Both the position numbers and the translations under genes were made by a program. This document shows positions 8,304 to 17,020 of a stretch of DNA of 64,000 bases, piece after piece. Source of the DNA: Sphingomonas sp. HITSZ_GF (lineage in GTDB: Bacteria; Pseudomonadota; Alphaproteobacteria; Sphingomonadales; Sphingomonadaceae); contig NZ_JARQXA010000009.1 in assembly GCF_029543155.1 (NCBI RefSeq), positions 62,001 to 126,000 of the forward strand. Direction: 5' to 3'. A model generated the notes under the pieces. The model was not told where the DNA came from. It saw nothing but the letters and a program-made list of their open reading frames with translations, and ran no database searches. The stretch's first letter is position 1. Every line of letters begins with the position of its first letter.

Positions 8304-10793
8304 ATGTCTCGTACCGTACGTCTCACGCTCGTTCTCGGCACCGCGATCGCGCTCGTTCAAGCCGCCCATGCCCAGGAAGCGCAGCGCCTTCCCGAAGTGA
8401 CCGCCGACGCGGAGAAGCAAACGCCGGCCTATGAACGGGGCGAAGGAGTCGACAGCGGGACGACGCGTATCGGCGAGGCAGAGGTGAAGGCCCGCGCGCC
8501 GGGCTCGGGCGATGCGATGCAGTTGCTCAAGGTCCTGCCGACGGTGCAGTTCTCGCGCGAGGAATTCCTCGCCACGCGCGAGAACATCCAGGACATCCGC
8601 CCGGCCGACATCTCCATCTCCGGCGGACGCATCTACGACAATCTCTTCACCATGGACGGCGTCGACGTATCGGCGCGGGTCGAGACCGCCGGCGAGCGCA
8701 GCAGCGAAAACCCGTTCGCGCTGCACTCGCCCGAAAGCGCGATTTCGCAGTCGCTTTGGGTCGATACCAATCTGGTCGGCGCGATCGTGGTGCGCGATTC
8801 GAACGTTTCGGCCGAATATGGCCGCTTCACCGGCGGCGCGGTCGATGTGCAGACGCGTGCGCCGCGCAGCCGCTTCGGCGGGTCCACCACCGTGTCCTAC
8901 ACCTCCGACTGGCTGACCAGCTTCAAGGTGTCGGACGAAGCCCGCACCCGACTGGCGGGCAATTTCCCGGAACGCCCCTCGTTCGAGAAGATCCGCTTCG
9001 GCGCCACGCTCGACGTGCCGATCACCGACACGATCCAGACGCTGTTCGCCTATAACCGCTCGCAATCCGACGTCGTCTATTCGCGCGGCGCGAATTACGG
9101 CTCGACCCCGTTCGGCCAGCGCAGCCGCAGCGAGAATTTCATGGGCAAGATCAATGCCGAGTTCGGCGATCTGCGCGTGACCGGCCAGGCGACCTATACG
9201 CCCTATACCAGCCAGGCATCGCAGCCCAACGGCTATGACAACCAGGTCACCTCGCAGGGCGGCGGCGTCACCGGCCAGCTGGGCCTGGAGATGAACGGCA
9301 AGATCGACTGGTCGGTCCGTGCCAGCTACACCCATAGCAACACCGGCCGCGAGGCATCGCCGATCAACTATTCGATCCCGTCGAGCACCACCAACGGCGC
9401 GGTGTGCGTCGCCACCTCGTGCACGATCGGCGGCTTTGGCGACCTCAACCAGACGCAGGACAACTATCAGTTGAACGCCCGCGCCTCGACCGACCTGTGG
9501 GGCGGCACCCTCGCCGGCGGCATCGACCTGCAGCGCATCGACGGGATGCGCGAGCGCCCGGTCGACGGCTATGCCTATCTTACCAACACCACAGTCGCGC
9601 GCGCGACCATCGTCTGTGCGGCGGGCGACAGCATGTCCTGCGTCACCGGGCAATATGCGCTGCTCAGCCGGCAGATGTACTCTGCCTATCGGGCGAACGT
9701 TTCGATGGGCAGCGCCGCGGGCTGGCTCGAATACCATATCGGCGGCGGCGGCTTCGATACACGCATCGGCGTGCGCTACGATTATGAGGAGTTCCTGGGG
9801 AACCATAATTTCGCACCGCGGCTGACCACCTCCTACACCGTGCCGGGCACGCGCTGGAAGGTGACTGCCGGCGTCAATCGCTATTATGGCCGCTCGATGT
9901 TCGCCTATGCGCTGCGCGAGAAACTGCCCGCGACCATCATCGAGCGGCGCGTTCCGGTGCTGACCAACGGACAGAATATCGTCTCGGAAAACTGGGCGTT
10001 CGGCAGCGCCAGCCGCACCACCTATGCCAACAAGTCGACGCTAAAGACGCCGCGATCGGACGAAATCAGCGCGAATGTCAGCGGCCCGATCTTCGGCGGC
10101 ACGCTGACCCTCCGCGGAGTGTATCGGCGCGGCGAAAACGAGTTCAATCGTTCGGAGGTGCAGGTTGCGACGATGACGCTCCCGAACGGCCGGGTGCAGA
10201 ACTACAACGAATATGTGCTGAACAATGACGGCTTCAGCCGCTATCGCGGCGGCTCGATCGAATGGCAGCGCACCTTCGGCAAGCACACCGTCGCGCTCAG
10301 CACCAACTTCTCGAAAACCAAGACGTCGAATACCGACTATATCGAGGACGCCAGCGACCTGATCGACGACACGGTCGTCGCCTATAAGGGCCAGTTGCTG
10401 ACCTATTCGCAGCTCACGCTGCTCTCGCAGCGCGAGGATTTCGCCACGCCGTTCATGGTCAACGGAACGCTCACCTCGCGCTGGTGGCACGATCGGATCA
10501 CCACCAACCTCAATCTGCGCTATCGCGATCCGTTCCAGATGATCATGCAGGACGGCACCACGACGATCGATGGCGTGCGCTATGACAATTACGACCTGAT
10601 CCGCGTGCCGGCGAGCGTCGAGGCCAACATGAACATCCAGGCCGAATTGCTGCGCAACGAGCTCGGCGCACTGACGTTGGACGTTCGGATCGCCAATCTG
10701 CTCGACTCGATTCCGGTGCGGAACGCCACGGCCACCACCCAGCCCTATCAATATGGTCGTTCGTTCTGGACTGGCCTGACGTTCCGCTTCTGA
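8304..10793 (+). CDS. TonB-dependent outer-membrane receptor
   Basis: 829 residues with a signal peptide ending AAHAQ, a plug domain (GDAMQLLKVLPTVQF, then IYDNLFTMDGVDV and SAEYGRFTGGAVDVQTRAP) and a long beta-barrel closing with an aromatic residue (SFWTGLTFRF). Such receptors import iron complexes, vitamins or oligomers using energy from TonB. The following di-heme peroxidase start overlaps its stop (TGATG), and a TonB gene sits just beyond on the opposite strand, so the three form a functional neighbourhood. The Fur-like site upstream suggests a metal or metallophore substrate, but the ligand cannot be read from the sequence. Confidence 0.85.
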   Translation: MSRTVRLTLVLGTAIALVQAAHAQEAQRLPEVTADAEKQTPAYERGEGVDSGTTRIGEAEVKARAPGSGDAMQLLKVLPTVQFSREEFLATRENIQDIRPADISISGGRIYDNLFTMDGVDVSARVETAGERSSENPFALHSPESAISQSLWVDTNLVGAIVVRDSNVSAEYGRFTGGAVDVQTRAPRSRFGGSTTVSYTSDWLTSFKVSDEARTRLAGNFPERPSFEKIRFGATLDVPITDTIQTLFAYNRSQSDVVYSRGANYGSTPFGQRSRSENFMGKINAEFGDLRVTGQATYTPYTSQASQPNGYDNQVTSQGGGVTGQLGLEMNGKIDWSVRASYTHSNTGREASPINYSIPSSTTNGAVCVATSCTIGGFGDLNQTQDNYQLNARASTDLWGGTLAGGIDLQRIDGMRERPVDGYAYLTNTTVARATIVCAAGDSMSCVTGQYALLSRQMYSAYRANVSMGSAAGWLEYHIGGGGFDTRIGVRYDYEEFLGNHNFAPRLTTSYTVPGTRWKVTAGVNRYYGRSMFAYALREKLPATIIERRVPVLTNGQNIVSENWAFGSASRTTYANKSTLKTPRSDEISANVSGPIFGGTLTLRGVYRRGENEFNRSEVQVATMTLPNGRVQNYNEYVLNNDGFSRYRGGSIEWQRTFGKHTVALSTNFSKTKTSNTDYIEDASDLIDDTVVAYKGQLLTYSQLTLLSQREDFATPFMVNGTLTSRWWHDRITTNLNLRYRDPFQMIMQDGTTTIDGVRYDNYDLIRVPASVEANMNIQAELLRNELGALTLDVRIANLLDSIPVRNATATTQPYQYGRSFWTGLTFRF

Positions 10794-11896
10794 TGCAGAG
10801 GGAAGGCTTGCCCCCCGGTGTCCGGCGCCTGCTGCACGGTGTGATGGCGGTGTCGGCGATCGTGTTGCTGGCCGGTATGGCGCAGGACATCCTGCCCGAT
10901 ATCGCCGGGCTGCGCGCACGCTATGGGGGCAAGCCCGTGGAATGGGTGCGGCCGCAGGTCGATGCGGGGGCAAGCTTCACCGAATTCGCCGCGCTGCCGC
11001 CCGCCCCGCGGCTTCAGGGCAACGACCTGCTGCTCGCCCGGGTCGGCGCGCAGCTGTTCGACGATCCGCGGCTTTCGCGATCGGGGCAGATCGCGTGTGC
11101 GACCTGCCATATTCGCGAACTCGGCTTCAGCAACGGCATCCGCAGCGCCTTTGGCCACGACCGTCAGCGCGGCAAGCGCAACGTCCAGTCGCTGTTCACC
11201 GCCGATTTCACCCGCGAGCTGTTCTGGGACGGACGCGCCGCGACGCTCGAGGAGCAGGCGCTGATGCCGATCGTCGACGGCGTCGAGATGGCGGCATCGC
11301 TCGGCTCGATCGAGCGGCGCGTCAACGCCGAGCCGGTCTATCGCGCCGCATTCGCCGCCATGGGGCACAAGGGCCGGATTACCCGGCGCGACATCGCGCG
11401 CGCGCTCGCCGCCTTCGAGCGGACGCTCCGCCCGCCCCGCTCGCGCTTCGATCGCGTGCTGGCCGCGGGCGCATCGTCGCTGACCGATCAGGAACTCTGG
11501 GGGCTCGATCTGTTCCGGGGCAAGGCCCGGTGCGTCGCCTGCCACAGTGGCGCAGAGCTCAGCGACGGGAACTACCACAATCTCGGCCTGAGCTTCTACG
11601 GCCGCGCACTCGAAGATCTCGGGCGCTTCAACGTCACCAAACGCGCCGAGGATGTCGGGCGCTTCCGCACGCCCTCGCTGCGCGGGATCGGGCGTACCGC
11701 GCCCTATATGCACAACGGCCTGTTGCGGACGCTGCCCAATGTCGTGGCCTTCTACAACGGCGGCGGCGGGCGCGATCGCGATACGGCCGTATCGGAGAGC
11801 GGCGCACCGCACCCAACCCCCGATCCGTTGATGCGCCCGCTCGGGCTGACCAGGGCCGAGCGCGAAGCGCTCGTCGCCTTCCTCGAGACGCTCTAG
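10793..11896 (+). CDS. Di-heme cytochrome c peroxidase / MauG-family protein
   Basis: A 367-residue protein with an N-terminal membrane or signal segment (VMAVSAIVLLAGMAQ) and two c-type heme motifs: CATCH at about residue 103 and CVACH about 140 residues later. The spacing and the GKRNVQSLFTADF and RFRTPSLRGIGRTAPYMHNG blocks are typical of the CcpA/MauG family, which reduces peroxide or oxidises protein side chains in the periplasm. Translation is coupled to the TonB receptor. That pairing recalls metal-uptake loci where a di-heme enzyme modifies a partner, but no such small partner is visible here. Confidence 0.85.
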   Translation: MQREGLPPGVRRLLHGVMAVSAIVLLAGMAQDILPDIAGLRARYGGKPVEWVRPQVDAGASFTEFAALPPAPRLQGNDLLLARVGAQLFDDPRLSRSGQIACATCHIRELGFSNGIRSAFGHDRQRGKRNVQSLFTADFTRELFWDGRAATLEEQALMPIVDGVEMAASLGSIERRVNAEPVYRAAFAAMGHKGRITRRDIARALAAFERTLRPPRSRFDRVLAAGASSLTDQELWGLDLFRGKARCVACHSGAELSDGNYHNLGLSFYGRALEDLGRFNVTKRAEDVGRFRTPSLRGIGRTAPYMHNGLLRTLPNVVAFYNGGGGRDRDTAVSESGAPHPTPDPLMRPLGLTRAEREALVAFLETL

Positions 11897-12609
11897 GAGC
11901 GATAGCGCAGCGGCACCTCGAAGACCCGCGCCGACGCCGGCAGCGATGCGGGCGGGCGCGGAAACGGCGCAGCACGCCGGACCTGGTCGAGCGCCAGTTG
12001 GTCGAGCCACGCGCTGCCGCTCGGCTGGGCGATCGCGCTCATGATGAGCTGGCCGCGCGGATCGAGCGAAAAGCGCACGATGACCAGACCGCCGTTCGAA
12101 CGCCGGGCGAGGTCGGCCGGAAAGCTCTTGCGCGCCTCCAGCCACGCCACGATCCTGCGCGCATATGCGTTGGAGATGTCGGGATCGGCCGCGGCCGGCT
12201 GCGGACTACCGGCCGCCTGCCTGGCCGGGGCGCCGGAAGCGGGCGCGGAGGAGGACGACACCGCCTTGGCTTCCCCCTTGTCGAACACGCTTGCCGGCAG
12301 CGGCAGCTCGACGGCCGCCGCAGGTTCCTCCAGCTGGATTTGCATGGGCGAAAGTCGCTGGTTGACGGACACCGTTTCCACGAGCGGCGGACGAGGACTG
12401 CTGGCCGGTTGCTGCTGCGGATCGTCAGGTTGATCTGTCGGAGGAGCGGCTTCGGGCGACGCCGGGTTCGCCGCTTCGACGTCGAAAAGATGCAGGCCGC
12501 GAGCAGGCTTCTGCTCGCCCTGCTTCATCTCGAAGCTCAATACCGAGAGAAGCAGCCCGCACTCGAGCGCCCCGGCAAGAAGCACCGCACAAAGACGATC
12601 GCGTGCCAT
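11893..12609 (-). CDS. TonB-family energy transducer
   Basis: 238 residues with one N-terminal membrane anchor (LCAVLLAGALECGLLLSVLSF), a long Pro/Ala/Gln-rich periplasmic linker, and a C-terminal TonB domain (RRIVAWLEARKSFPADL, then GGLVIVRFSLDPRGQL and LDQLALDQVRRAAPFPRPP). It should transmit proton-motive force to outer-membrane receptors. It is convergent with the di-heme peroxidase, overlapping four bases, and has a Fur-like site just before its start. No exbB or exbD genes are in the window. Confidence 0.85.
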   Translation of the reverse strand: MARDRLCAVLLAGALECGLLLSVLSFEMKQGEQKPARGLHLFDVEAANPASPEAAPPTDQPDDPQQQPASSPRPPLVETVSVNQRLSPMQIQLEEPAAAVELPLPASVFDKGEAKAVSSSSAPASGAPARQAAGSPQPAAADPDISNAYARRIVAWLEARKSFPADLARRSNGGLVIVRFSLDPRGQLIMSAIAQPSGSAWLDQLALDQVRRAAPFPRPPASLPASARVFEVPLRYRS

Positions 12610-12629
12610 CTTCGCCGCCTATGTCAAAC

Positions 12630-12647
12630 GATAATGATTTTCAATAG
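12630..12647 (-). promoter_or_regulatory. Fur-box-like site upstream of tonB
   Basis: GATAATGATTTTCAATAG lies about 20 bases before the tonB start. It resembles the classical iron-box GATAATGATAATCATTATC in its first half and partly in its second. Iron control of a TonB protein is expected biologically. Low AT content nearby makes this AT-rich patch stand out. Confidence 0.45.
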
Positions 12648-12805
12648 CTAGTGGGTGAGCGCCCCGGTTGGCCTGTCCTGGTCCCCGGCGGCCGATCGCA
12701 GCGGGCAGCGGATCGCACCGATTCCCTTTGCCTTTCCGAAAGCTTGGCGGAAGGTTCGGCGATCATGGGCACCTGTTGCGGTGGCCATGCACCGGCGACG
12801 ATAGG

Positions 12806-13105
12806 GAGTGCGGCAAGCGTGCGCGGCCGATCATCATGACGACGGTGGCGATGATCGCGGGCATGACGCCGATCGCGCTCGGCCTCGGCGCCGATGCCAG
12901 CTTCCGTCAGCCGATGGCCACCGCAGTGATCGGCGGGCTGCTGACCTCGACCTTTCTCAGCCTGCTCGTCGTGCCGGTGATCTTCACCTTCGTCGATGAT
13001 TTCGAGCGCGGAGCAAGGCGCTTCTTCGCCGCGAGACGGGCTGCGAGTCCGGATCCTTCGCAACCCAGGCAGAGGTGGTTCCGCGCCCTCAGGCGTGCAG
13101 ATTGA
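12806..13105 (+). pseudogene. Remnant of an RND efflux pump (C-terminal end only)
   Basis: About 100 codons match the last transmembrane hairpin of HAE1/CzcA-type RND pumps: KRARPIIMTTVAMIAGMTPI, then FRQPMATAVIGGLLTSTFLS and LLVVPVIFTFVDDF. A functional pump has about 1000 residues, and everything before this point is missing. The 140 bases upstream show no pump sequence in any frame. The fragment's stop overlaps the end of the convergent XRE gene by 17 bases. It is therefore a decayed fragment left by deletion or rearrangement, not a working gene. Confidence 0.75.
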
Positions 13106-13718
13106 GCAGCGAATCCATCAGCCCGTCCTCGGCGCTCGAACAGACGCCCAGGATCACGGCTTCGTCACAGCCTTCGCCCGTCACATAGCCATGGCCCATG
13201 TTCGAATCGATGTAGATCGATTCGCCGGCCTCGAGCATGACCGGATCGTAGAATTCGGTGTGCACGACGATGCTGCCGCTGACGACGTAGATATATTCTT
13301 CGCCCGAATGATGGACGAGATCGCCGAACTCCTCGGCAGTCTTGGCGCGCACCTTGGTGATCACCGGGATCATCCGCTTCCGGCGCAGCTCGGTGCACAG
13401 GTAATAATAGTCATAGTTCGCGGTGTTCACGCGCACCGCCCGATCGAGATCGCCGATGCTCCGGCGCGCAGTTACCTGGGTCTCCGGCGCCGAATCATTC
13501 TCCGCAAACAGCTCGGACATGCGGATGTTGAGTCGCTGGCTGAGCTGCAACAGCTTGTCATAGGTCAGCGTCAGCCGGTCATGCTCGACCTTCGACAGGG
13601 TCGATACCGGGATGCCGCTCTTCAGGCTCATCTCCTTGAGGGTCCAGCCATTCCGCGCGCGCAGCGCCTTGAGCAGCGTACCCAGCGTCGGATGTTCGGC
13701 CTTGAGCTTCGTTGCCAT
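13089..13718 (-). CDS. XRE-family regulator with C-terminal cupin domain
   Basis: 209 residues from an ATG behind GAGG. The N-terminal helix-turn-helix reads LLKALRARNGWTLKEMSLKS then STLSKVEHDRLTLTYDKLLQ. The C-terminal cupin has HHSGEEYIYVVSGSIVVHTE and the GESIYIDSNMGHGY strand. In this family the cupin often senses a small metabolite, such as an amino acid or a derivative. It is divergent from a secreted serine hydrolase and heads the peptide-catabolism island, so it is the likely regulator. Candidate binding sites with a shared AATnAGGAT core lie in its own upstream region and before the TonB receptor at 17021. Confidence 0.8.
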   Translation of the reverse strand: MATKLKAEHPTLGTLLKALRARNGWTLKEMSLKSGIPVSTLSKVEHDRLTLTYDKLLQLSQRLNIRMSELFAENDSAPETQVTARRSIGDLDRAVRVNTANYDYYYLCTELRRKRMIPVITKVRAKTAEEFGDLVHHSGEEYIYVVSGSIVVHTEFYDPVMLEAGESIYIDSNMGHGYVTGEGCDEAVILGVCSSAEDGLMDSLLNLHA

Positions 13719-13731
13719 GCGGCACCTCAGT

Positions 13732-13776
13732 TTGACATTTCTCTGAATAGGATCATCATGTCCCAATCAGGATTAT
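13732..13776 (+). promoter_or_regulatory. Candidate promoter/operator for the serine hydrolase and XRE gene
   Basis: The region between the XRE gene and the serine hydrolase holds TTGACA (13732-13737) followed by GAATAGGATCAT (13745-13756) and CAATCAGGATTAT (13764-13776). The same layout, TTGAC-N-YTTCTC then A-rich TAGGAT-N-AT, recurs before the TonB receptor at 16891-16915. The shared AATnAGGAT element is probably the XRE-cupin binding core. No convincing -10 hexamer was found. Confidence 0.5.
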
Positions 13777-13870
13777 TCGTTGATGTATCTAGACTAGCCG
13801 CAGACGGATACCGGCGCAATCGACATGCCGGAGTCCTGCGCAGGAGATCAGGAAGGGGGACGACGCGCTT

Positions 13871-15844
13871 ATGTGGAAACGTTCGCTCGCGGTGATGACG
13901 GCAGGATTGCTGGGCATCGCCATGACGGTGCCGGGCTTCAGCCAGGCACCCGCACCGCTCACGCCAATAGCGCAGACCAATGGGCCTGCGCCGACTGCCC
14001 GGCCCGCCGTTGCCCCCAACCTCACCAAGGCGGACGCGGACGCCTGGCTGGACGGCTTCATGCCCTATGCAATTGCGCGCGGCGACGTTGCCGGCGCGGT
14101 GGTAGTGATCGTCAAGGACGGCCAGGTCGTGACGCAGCGCGGCTTCGGCTATGCCGATGTCGCGAAGCGCAAGCCGGTCGATCCGGCGACCACGCTGTTC
14201 CGCCCCGGCTCGACCTCGAAGCTCTATACCTGGACCGCGGTGATGCAGCTGGTCGAGGCCGGCAAGCTGAACCTCGACGCCGACGTCAACCAGTATCTCG
14301 ATTTCAAGATCCCGCCCTATCAGGGCAAGCCGATCACGCTGCGCAACATCATGACGCACACGGCAGGCTTCGAAGAGATCATCAAGGGCCTGCTGGCGTT
14401 CGACAAGCCGGTGCCCAGCCTGGGCGCGGTGCTCAAGCATCGGGTGCCCGAGCGGATCTACGCGCCGGGTACCACGCCGGCCTATTCCAACTATGCCACC
14501 GCGCTGGCCGGCTATATCGTCGAGCGCGCATCGGGCATGCCCTTCGACGACTATGTCGAGAAGAACATCTTCGGCCGGCTGGGCATGCAATATGCCAGCT
14601 TCCGCCAGCCGCTGCCCGATCGACTGAAGCCGTTCATGTCGCAAGGCTATGAGCTCGGTTCCGGCCCGGCCAAGGGCTATGAGCTGATCGGTATGGCGCC
14701 GGCCGGTGCCTCAGCGATCAGCGGCGGCGACATGGCCAGGTTCATGATCGCGCATCTCGCCAATGGCGGCCCGCTGCTGAAGCCCGAGACGGCGAAGCTG
14801 ATGCACACCGCCCAGCCCAGCGCGATCCCGGCGATCAACACCATGGCGCTCGGCTTCTACGAGCAGCGGATCAACGGCCACCGCGCAATCGCGCACGGCG
14901 GCGACACGGTCTATTTCCACAGCGATCTGTGGATCTTCCCGGAAGACAATGTCGGCCTGTACGTTTCGATGAACAGCGACGGCAAGGACGGGGTCACCCG
15001 CGTGCTGCGCGGCTCGCTGTTCGACGAGTTCGCCGATCGCTACCTGCCCGACCCCAACAGGGCGGCGCCGAAGGAACTGCCGACCGCGAAGGAACATGCC
15101 AAGCTGCTCGTGGGCAGCTGGACCAACAGCCGCCGGATCGAATCGAGCTTCGCCAAGATCATCAACCTGCTCGGCGATACCAAGGTGACGCTCGATGCCG
15201 ATGGCCGGCCGGTGATCCCGGCGCTGACCAGCCCGGGCGGCGCCCCGCGCAAGCTGATCGAGGTCGCCCCCTTCGTCTGGCAGGATGCCTATGGCCATGA
15301 GCGGCTCGCCGCGCAGATGGTGGACGGCAAGGTCGTGCGCTGGAGCTTCGGCGAAGTCTCGCCCTTCATGATCTGGTACCGCACGCCAGCCTCCCTCGAC
15401 TCGGCCTGGCTGATTCCGGCGCTGCTGTTCGGCGTGGGCATGGTGTTCCTCACCGCGCTCTCCTGGCCGGTCGGCTGGTTCGCCCGCCGCCGCTACGCCG
15501 CGCCGCTCAAGCTCGAAGGCGAGGCGCGGCGCACTTACCGGGTGCTGCGCGGCTTCGCCTGGCTGGTGCTGGCGGTGCTGGTGCTGTGGGGCGTCGTGAT
15601 CACCGGGCTCGAGAATTTCGAGAGCCATGGCTCGACCGACTGGCTGATCCTGCTCGTCGAGTTCGTCGGCACGCTCGCCTTCTTCGGGATGTTCGGCCTG
15701 TCGGTGTGGAACGCCTGGCTCACCTGGCGCGACAAGCGGAGCTGGTTTGCCCGCATCTGGAGCGTGCTGCTGGTGCTTGGGACGTTCTTCATCCTGTGGG
15801 TGGCGCTGGCCTTCAACCTGGTCTCGTTCGGGACCGAGTTCTGA
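13871..15844 (+). CDS. Secreted serine hydrolase (beta-lactamase / D-aminopeptidase-like fold) with C-terminal membrane helices
   Basis: 657 residues. After a signal peptide the penicillin-binding-protein fold shows the nucleophile motif GSTSK (near residue 118), the second motif YSNYA and the third motif AHGGD. A lipocalin-like middle part follows, then at least three hydrophobic helices (about residues 505-525, 560-580 and 590-615) anchor the end in the inner membrane. This family includes D-alanyl carboxypeptidases, D-aminopeptidases and esterases; substrate cannot be told. It is divergent from the XRE-cupin regulator and is followed four bases later by a dipeptide epimerase, which argues for peptide work. 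Confidence 0.85.
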   Translation: MWKRSLAVMTAGLLGIAMTVPGFSQAPAPLTPIAQTNGPAPTARPAVAPNLTKADADAWLDGFMPYAIARGDVAGAVVVIVKDGQVVTQRGFGYADVAKRKPVDPATTLFRPGSTSKLYTWTAVMQLVEAGKLNLDADVNQYLDFKIPPYQGKPITLRNIMTHTAGFEEIIKGLLAFDKPVPSLGAVLKHRVPERIYAPGTTPAYSNYATALAGYIVERASGMPFDDYVEKNIFGRLGMQYASFRQPLPDRLKPFMSQGYELGSGPAKGYELIGMAPAGASAISGGDMARFMIAHLANGGPLLKPETAKLMHTAQPSAIPAINTMALGFYEQRINGHRAIAHGGDTVYFHSDLWIFPEDNVGLYVSMNSDGKDGVTRVLRGSLFDEFADRYLPDPNRAAPKELPTAKEHAKLLVGSWTNSRRIESSFAKIINLLGDTKVTLDADGRPVIPALTSPGGAPRKLIEVAPFVWQDAYGHERLAAQMVDGKVVRWSFGEVSPFMIWYRTPASLDSAWLIPALLFGVGMVFLTALSWPVGWFARRRYAAPLKLEGEARRTYRVLRGFAWLVLAVLVLWGVVITGLENFESHGSTDWLILLVEFVGTLAFFGMFGLSVWNAWLTWRDKRSWFARIWSVLLVLGTFFILWVALAFNLVSFGTEF

Positions 15845-15848
15845 GGCC

Positions 15849-16877
15849 ATGGTGATGCGCCGCTCGCCCGACATCGCGGTGGAACGGCTGCCGTTCGCCA
15901 AGCCGTTCCGCATCTCCGGCCATGTCTTCACCGAGTCCCCCGTGGTGGTCGTCAGCCTGTCTGACGGCCTCCACATCGGGCGCGGCGAGGCGAGCGGCGT
16001 CTATTATCTGGGCGACAATGAGGAGACGATGGTCGCCGCGCTGGAGACGGTGCGGGAAGGCCTTTGCGCGGGCATGACCCGTACGGAACTCCAACAGGCA
16101 CTGCCCGCGGGCGGCGCGCGCAACGCTGCCGACTGCGCGCTCTGGGAACTCGACGCCAAGCGCGAAGGCGTGCCGGTGTGGAAGCTCGCCGGCCTCCCCG
16201 AGCCTCGCCCCTTGCTCACCACCTTCACGCTCGGCGCCGACGATCCCGGCGTGATGGCAGAGGGCGCCCGGGCCTACGCCGAGGCGCGCGCGCTCAAGCT
16301 CAAGCTCACCGGCGATCTCGATCTCGACATCGCCCGGGTGCGCGCGGTGCGGTCGGCGCGGCCCGAATGCTGGATCGGCGTCGATGCCAATCAGGGCTTC
16401 ACGGCCGACGAGCTGGACCCGCTCGTGGCAGTGCTGGTCGAATGCGGCATCGCGCTGCTCGAGCAGCCGCTGGCGCGTGGGCGCGAGGCGGATCTTGACG
16501 GGTTCAAGTCGCCGATCCCGATCGCTGCCGACGAGAGCGCGCTGACTCTCGCCGATGTCGACGGCCTGGTCGGGCGCTTCCAGACCGTGAACATCAAGCT
16601 CGACAAATGCGGCGGGCTTACCGAAGCGATCGCGATCGCCCGGCGAGCACGGACGCTGGGGCTCGACGTGATGGTCGGCAACATGGTGGGTTCCAGCTGG
16701 GCAATGGCGCCCGCCTGGCTGCTCGGCCAGCTCTGCGACGTGGTCGACCTCGACGGCCCGACCTTCCTCGCCACCGATCGAACGCCCGGGATCGCCTATC
16801 GCGATGGGCATATCGAATGCCCCGATGCCGTCTGGGGACATAATTCGGCCTCGCGGAGCGCAGTCGCTGCAACTTAA
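15849..16877 (+). CDS. dgcA: Dipeptide epimerase of the enolase superfamily (DgcA-like)
   Basis: 342 residues with the muconate-cycloisomerase-type active site: KLKL (the K-x-K acid/base pair), metal ligands in VDANQGF, LLEQPL and AADESAL, and the opposite lysine in NIKLDKCGG. The C-terminal DLDGP motif binds the amino group in L-Ala-D/L-Glu epimerases. The same family includes the N-acetyl-D-glutamate racemase DgcA, which works with the DUF1611 protein DgcN. A DUF1611 gene lies just 2.4 kb downstream, past the TonB receptor, so the DgcA role is plausible. A plain dipeptide epimerase acting on murein-derived dipeptides is the main alternative. Confidence 0.7.
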   Translation: MVMRRSPDIAVERLPFAKPFRISGHVFTESPVVVVSLSDGLHIGRGEASGVYYLGDNEETMVAALETVREGLCAGMTRTELQQALPAGGARNAADCALWELDAKREGVPVWKLAGLPEPRPLLTTFTLGADDPGVMAEGARAYAEARALKLKLTGDLDLDIARVRAVRSARPECWIGVDANQGFTADELDPLVAVLVECGIALLEQPLARGREADLDGFKSPIPIAADESALTLADVDGLVGRFQTVNIKLDKCGGLTEAIAIARRARTLGLDVMVGNMVGSSWAMAPAWLLGQLCDVVDLDGPTFLATDRTPGIAYRDGHIECPDAVWGHNSASRSAVAAT

Positions 16878-16883
16878 TTGTCA

Positions 16884-16929
16884 AATTGGATTGACTCTTC
16901 TCCAATTAGGATAATAGCATCCTGATTAG
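16884..16929 (+). promoter_or_regulatory. Candidate promoter/operator before the TonB receptor, like that of the serine hydrolase
   Basis: TTGACT at 16891-16896 is followed by CAATTAGGATAAT (16903-16915) and the reverse-oriented ATCCTGATTAG (16919-16929). AATTGGA and TCCAATT arms flank the -35. The spacing from TTGAC to the TAGGAT core is the same as at 13732-13756. The two sites would let the XRE-cupin protein control both the hydrolase and the receptor. Confidence 0.5.
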
Positions 16930-17020
16930 CAACAATGCGGCTGGTAAGCGCCAAAGGCGCGCAGCCTTTCCCCGCCCGAAGCGGGCGGTCCCATCGAACT
17001 CCTAAGGGGGGAGAACGACG

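Noticed and set aside
10793-11896. MbnH-type enzyme of a copper-chelate (metallo-mystery pair) system
   Set aside because: Two hemes and the receptor pairing fit, but the small MbnP partner with its Cys motif is not present, so only a general di-heme family call is made.
13732-13760. Complete sigma-70 promoter before the serine hydrolase
   Set aside because: TTGACA is good, but 17 bases later the -10 reads ATCATG, which is too poor to assign.
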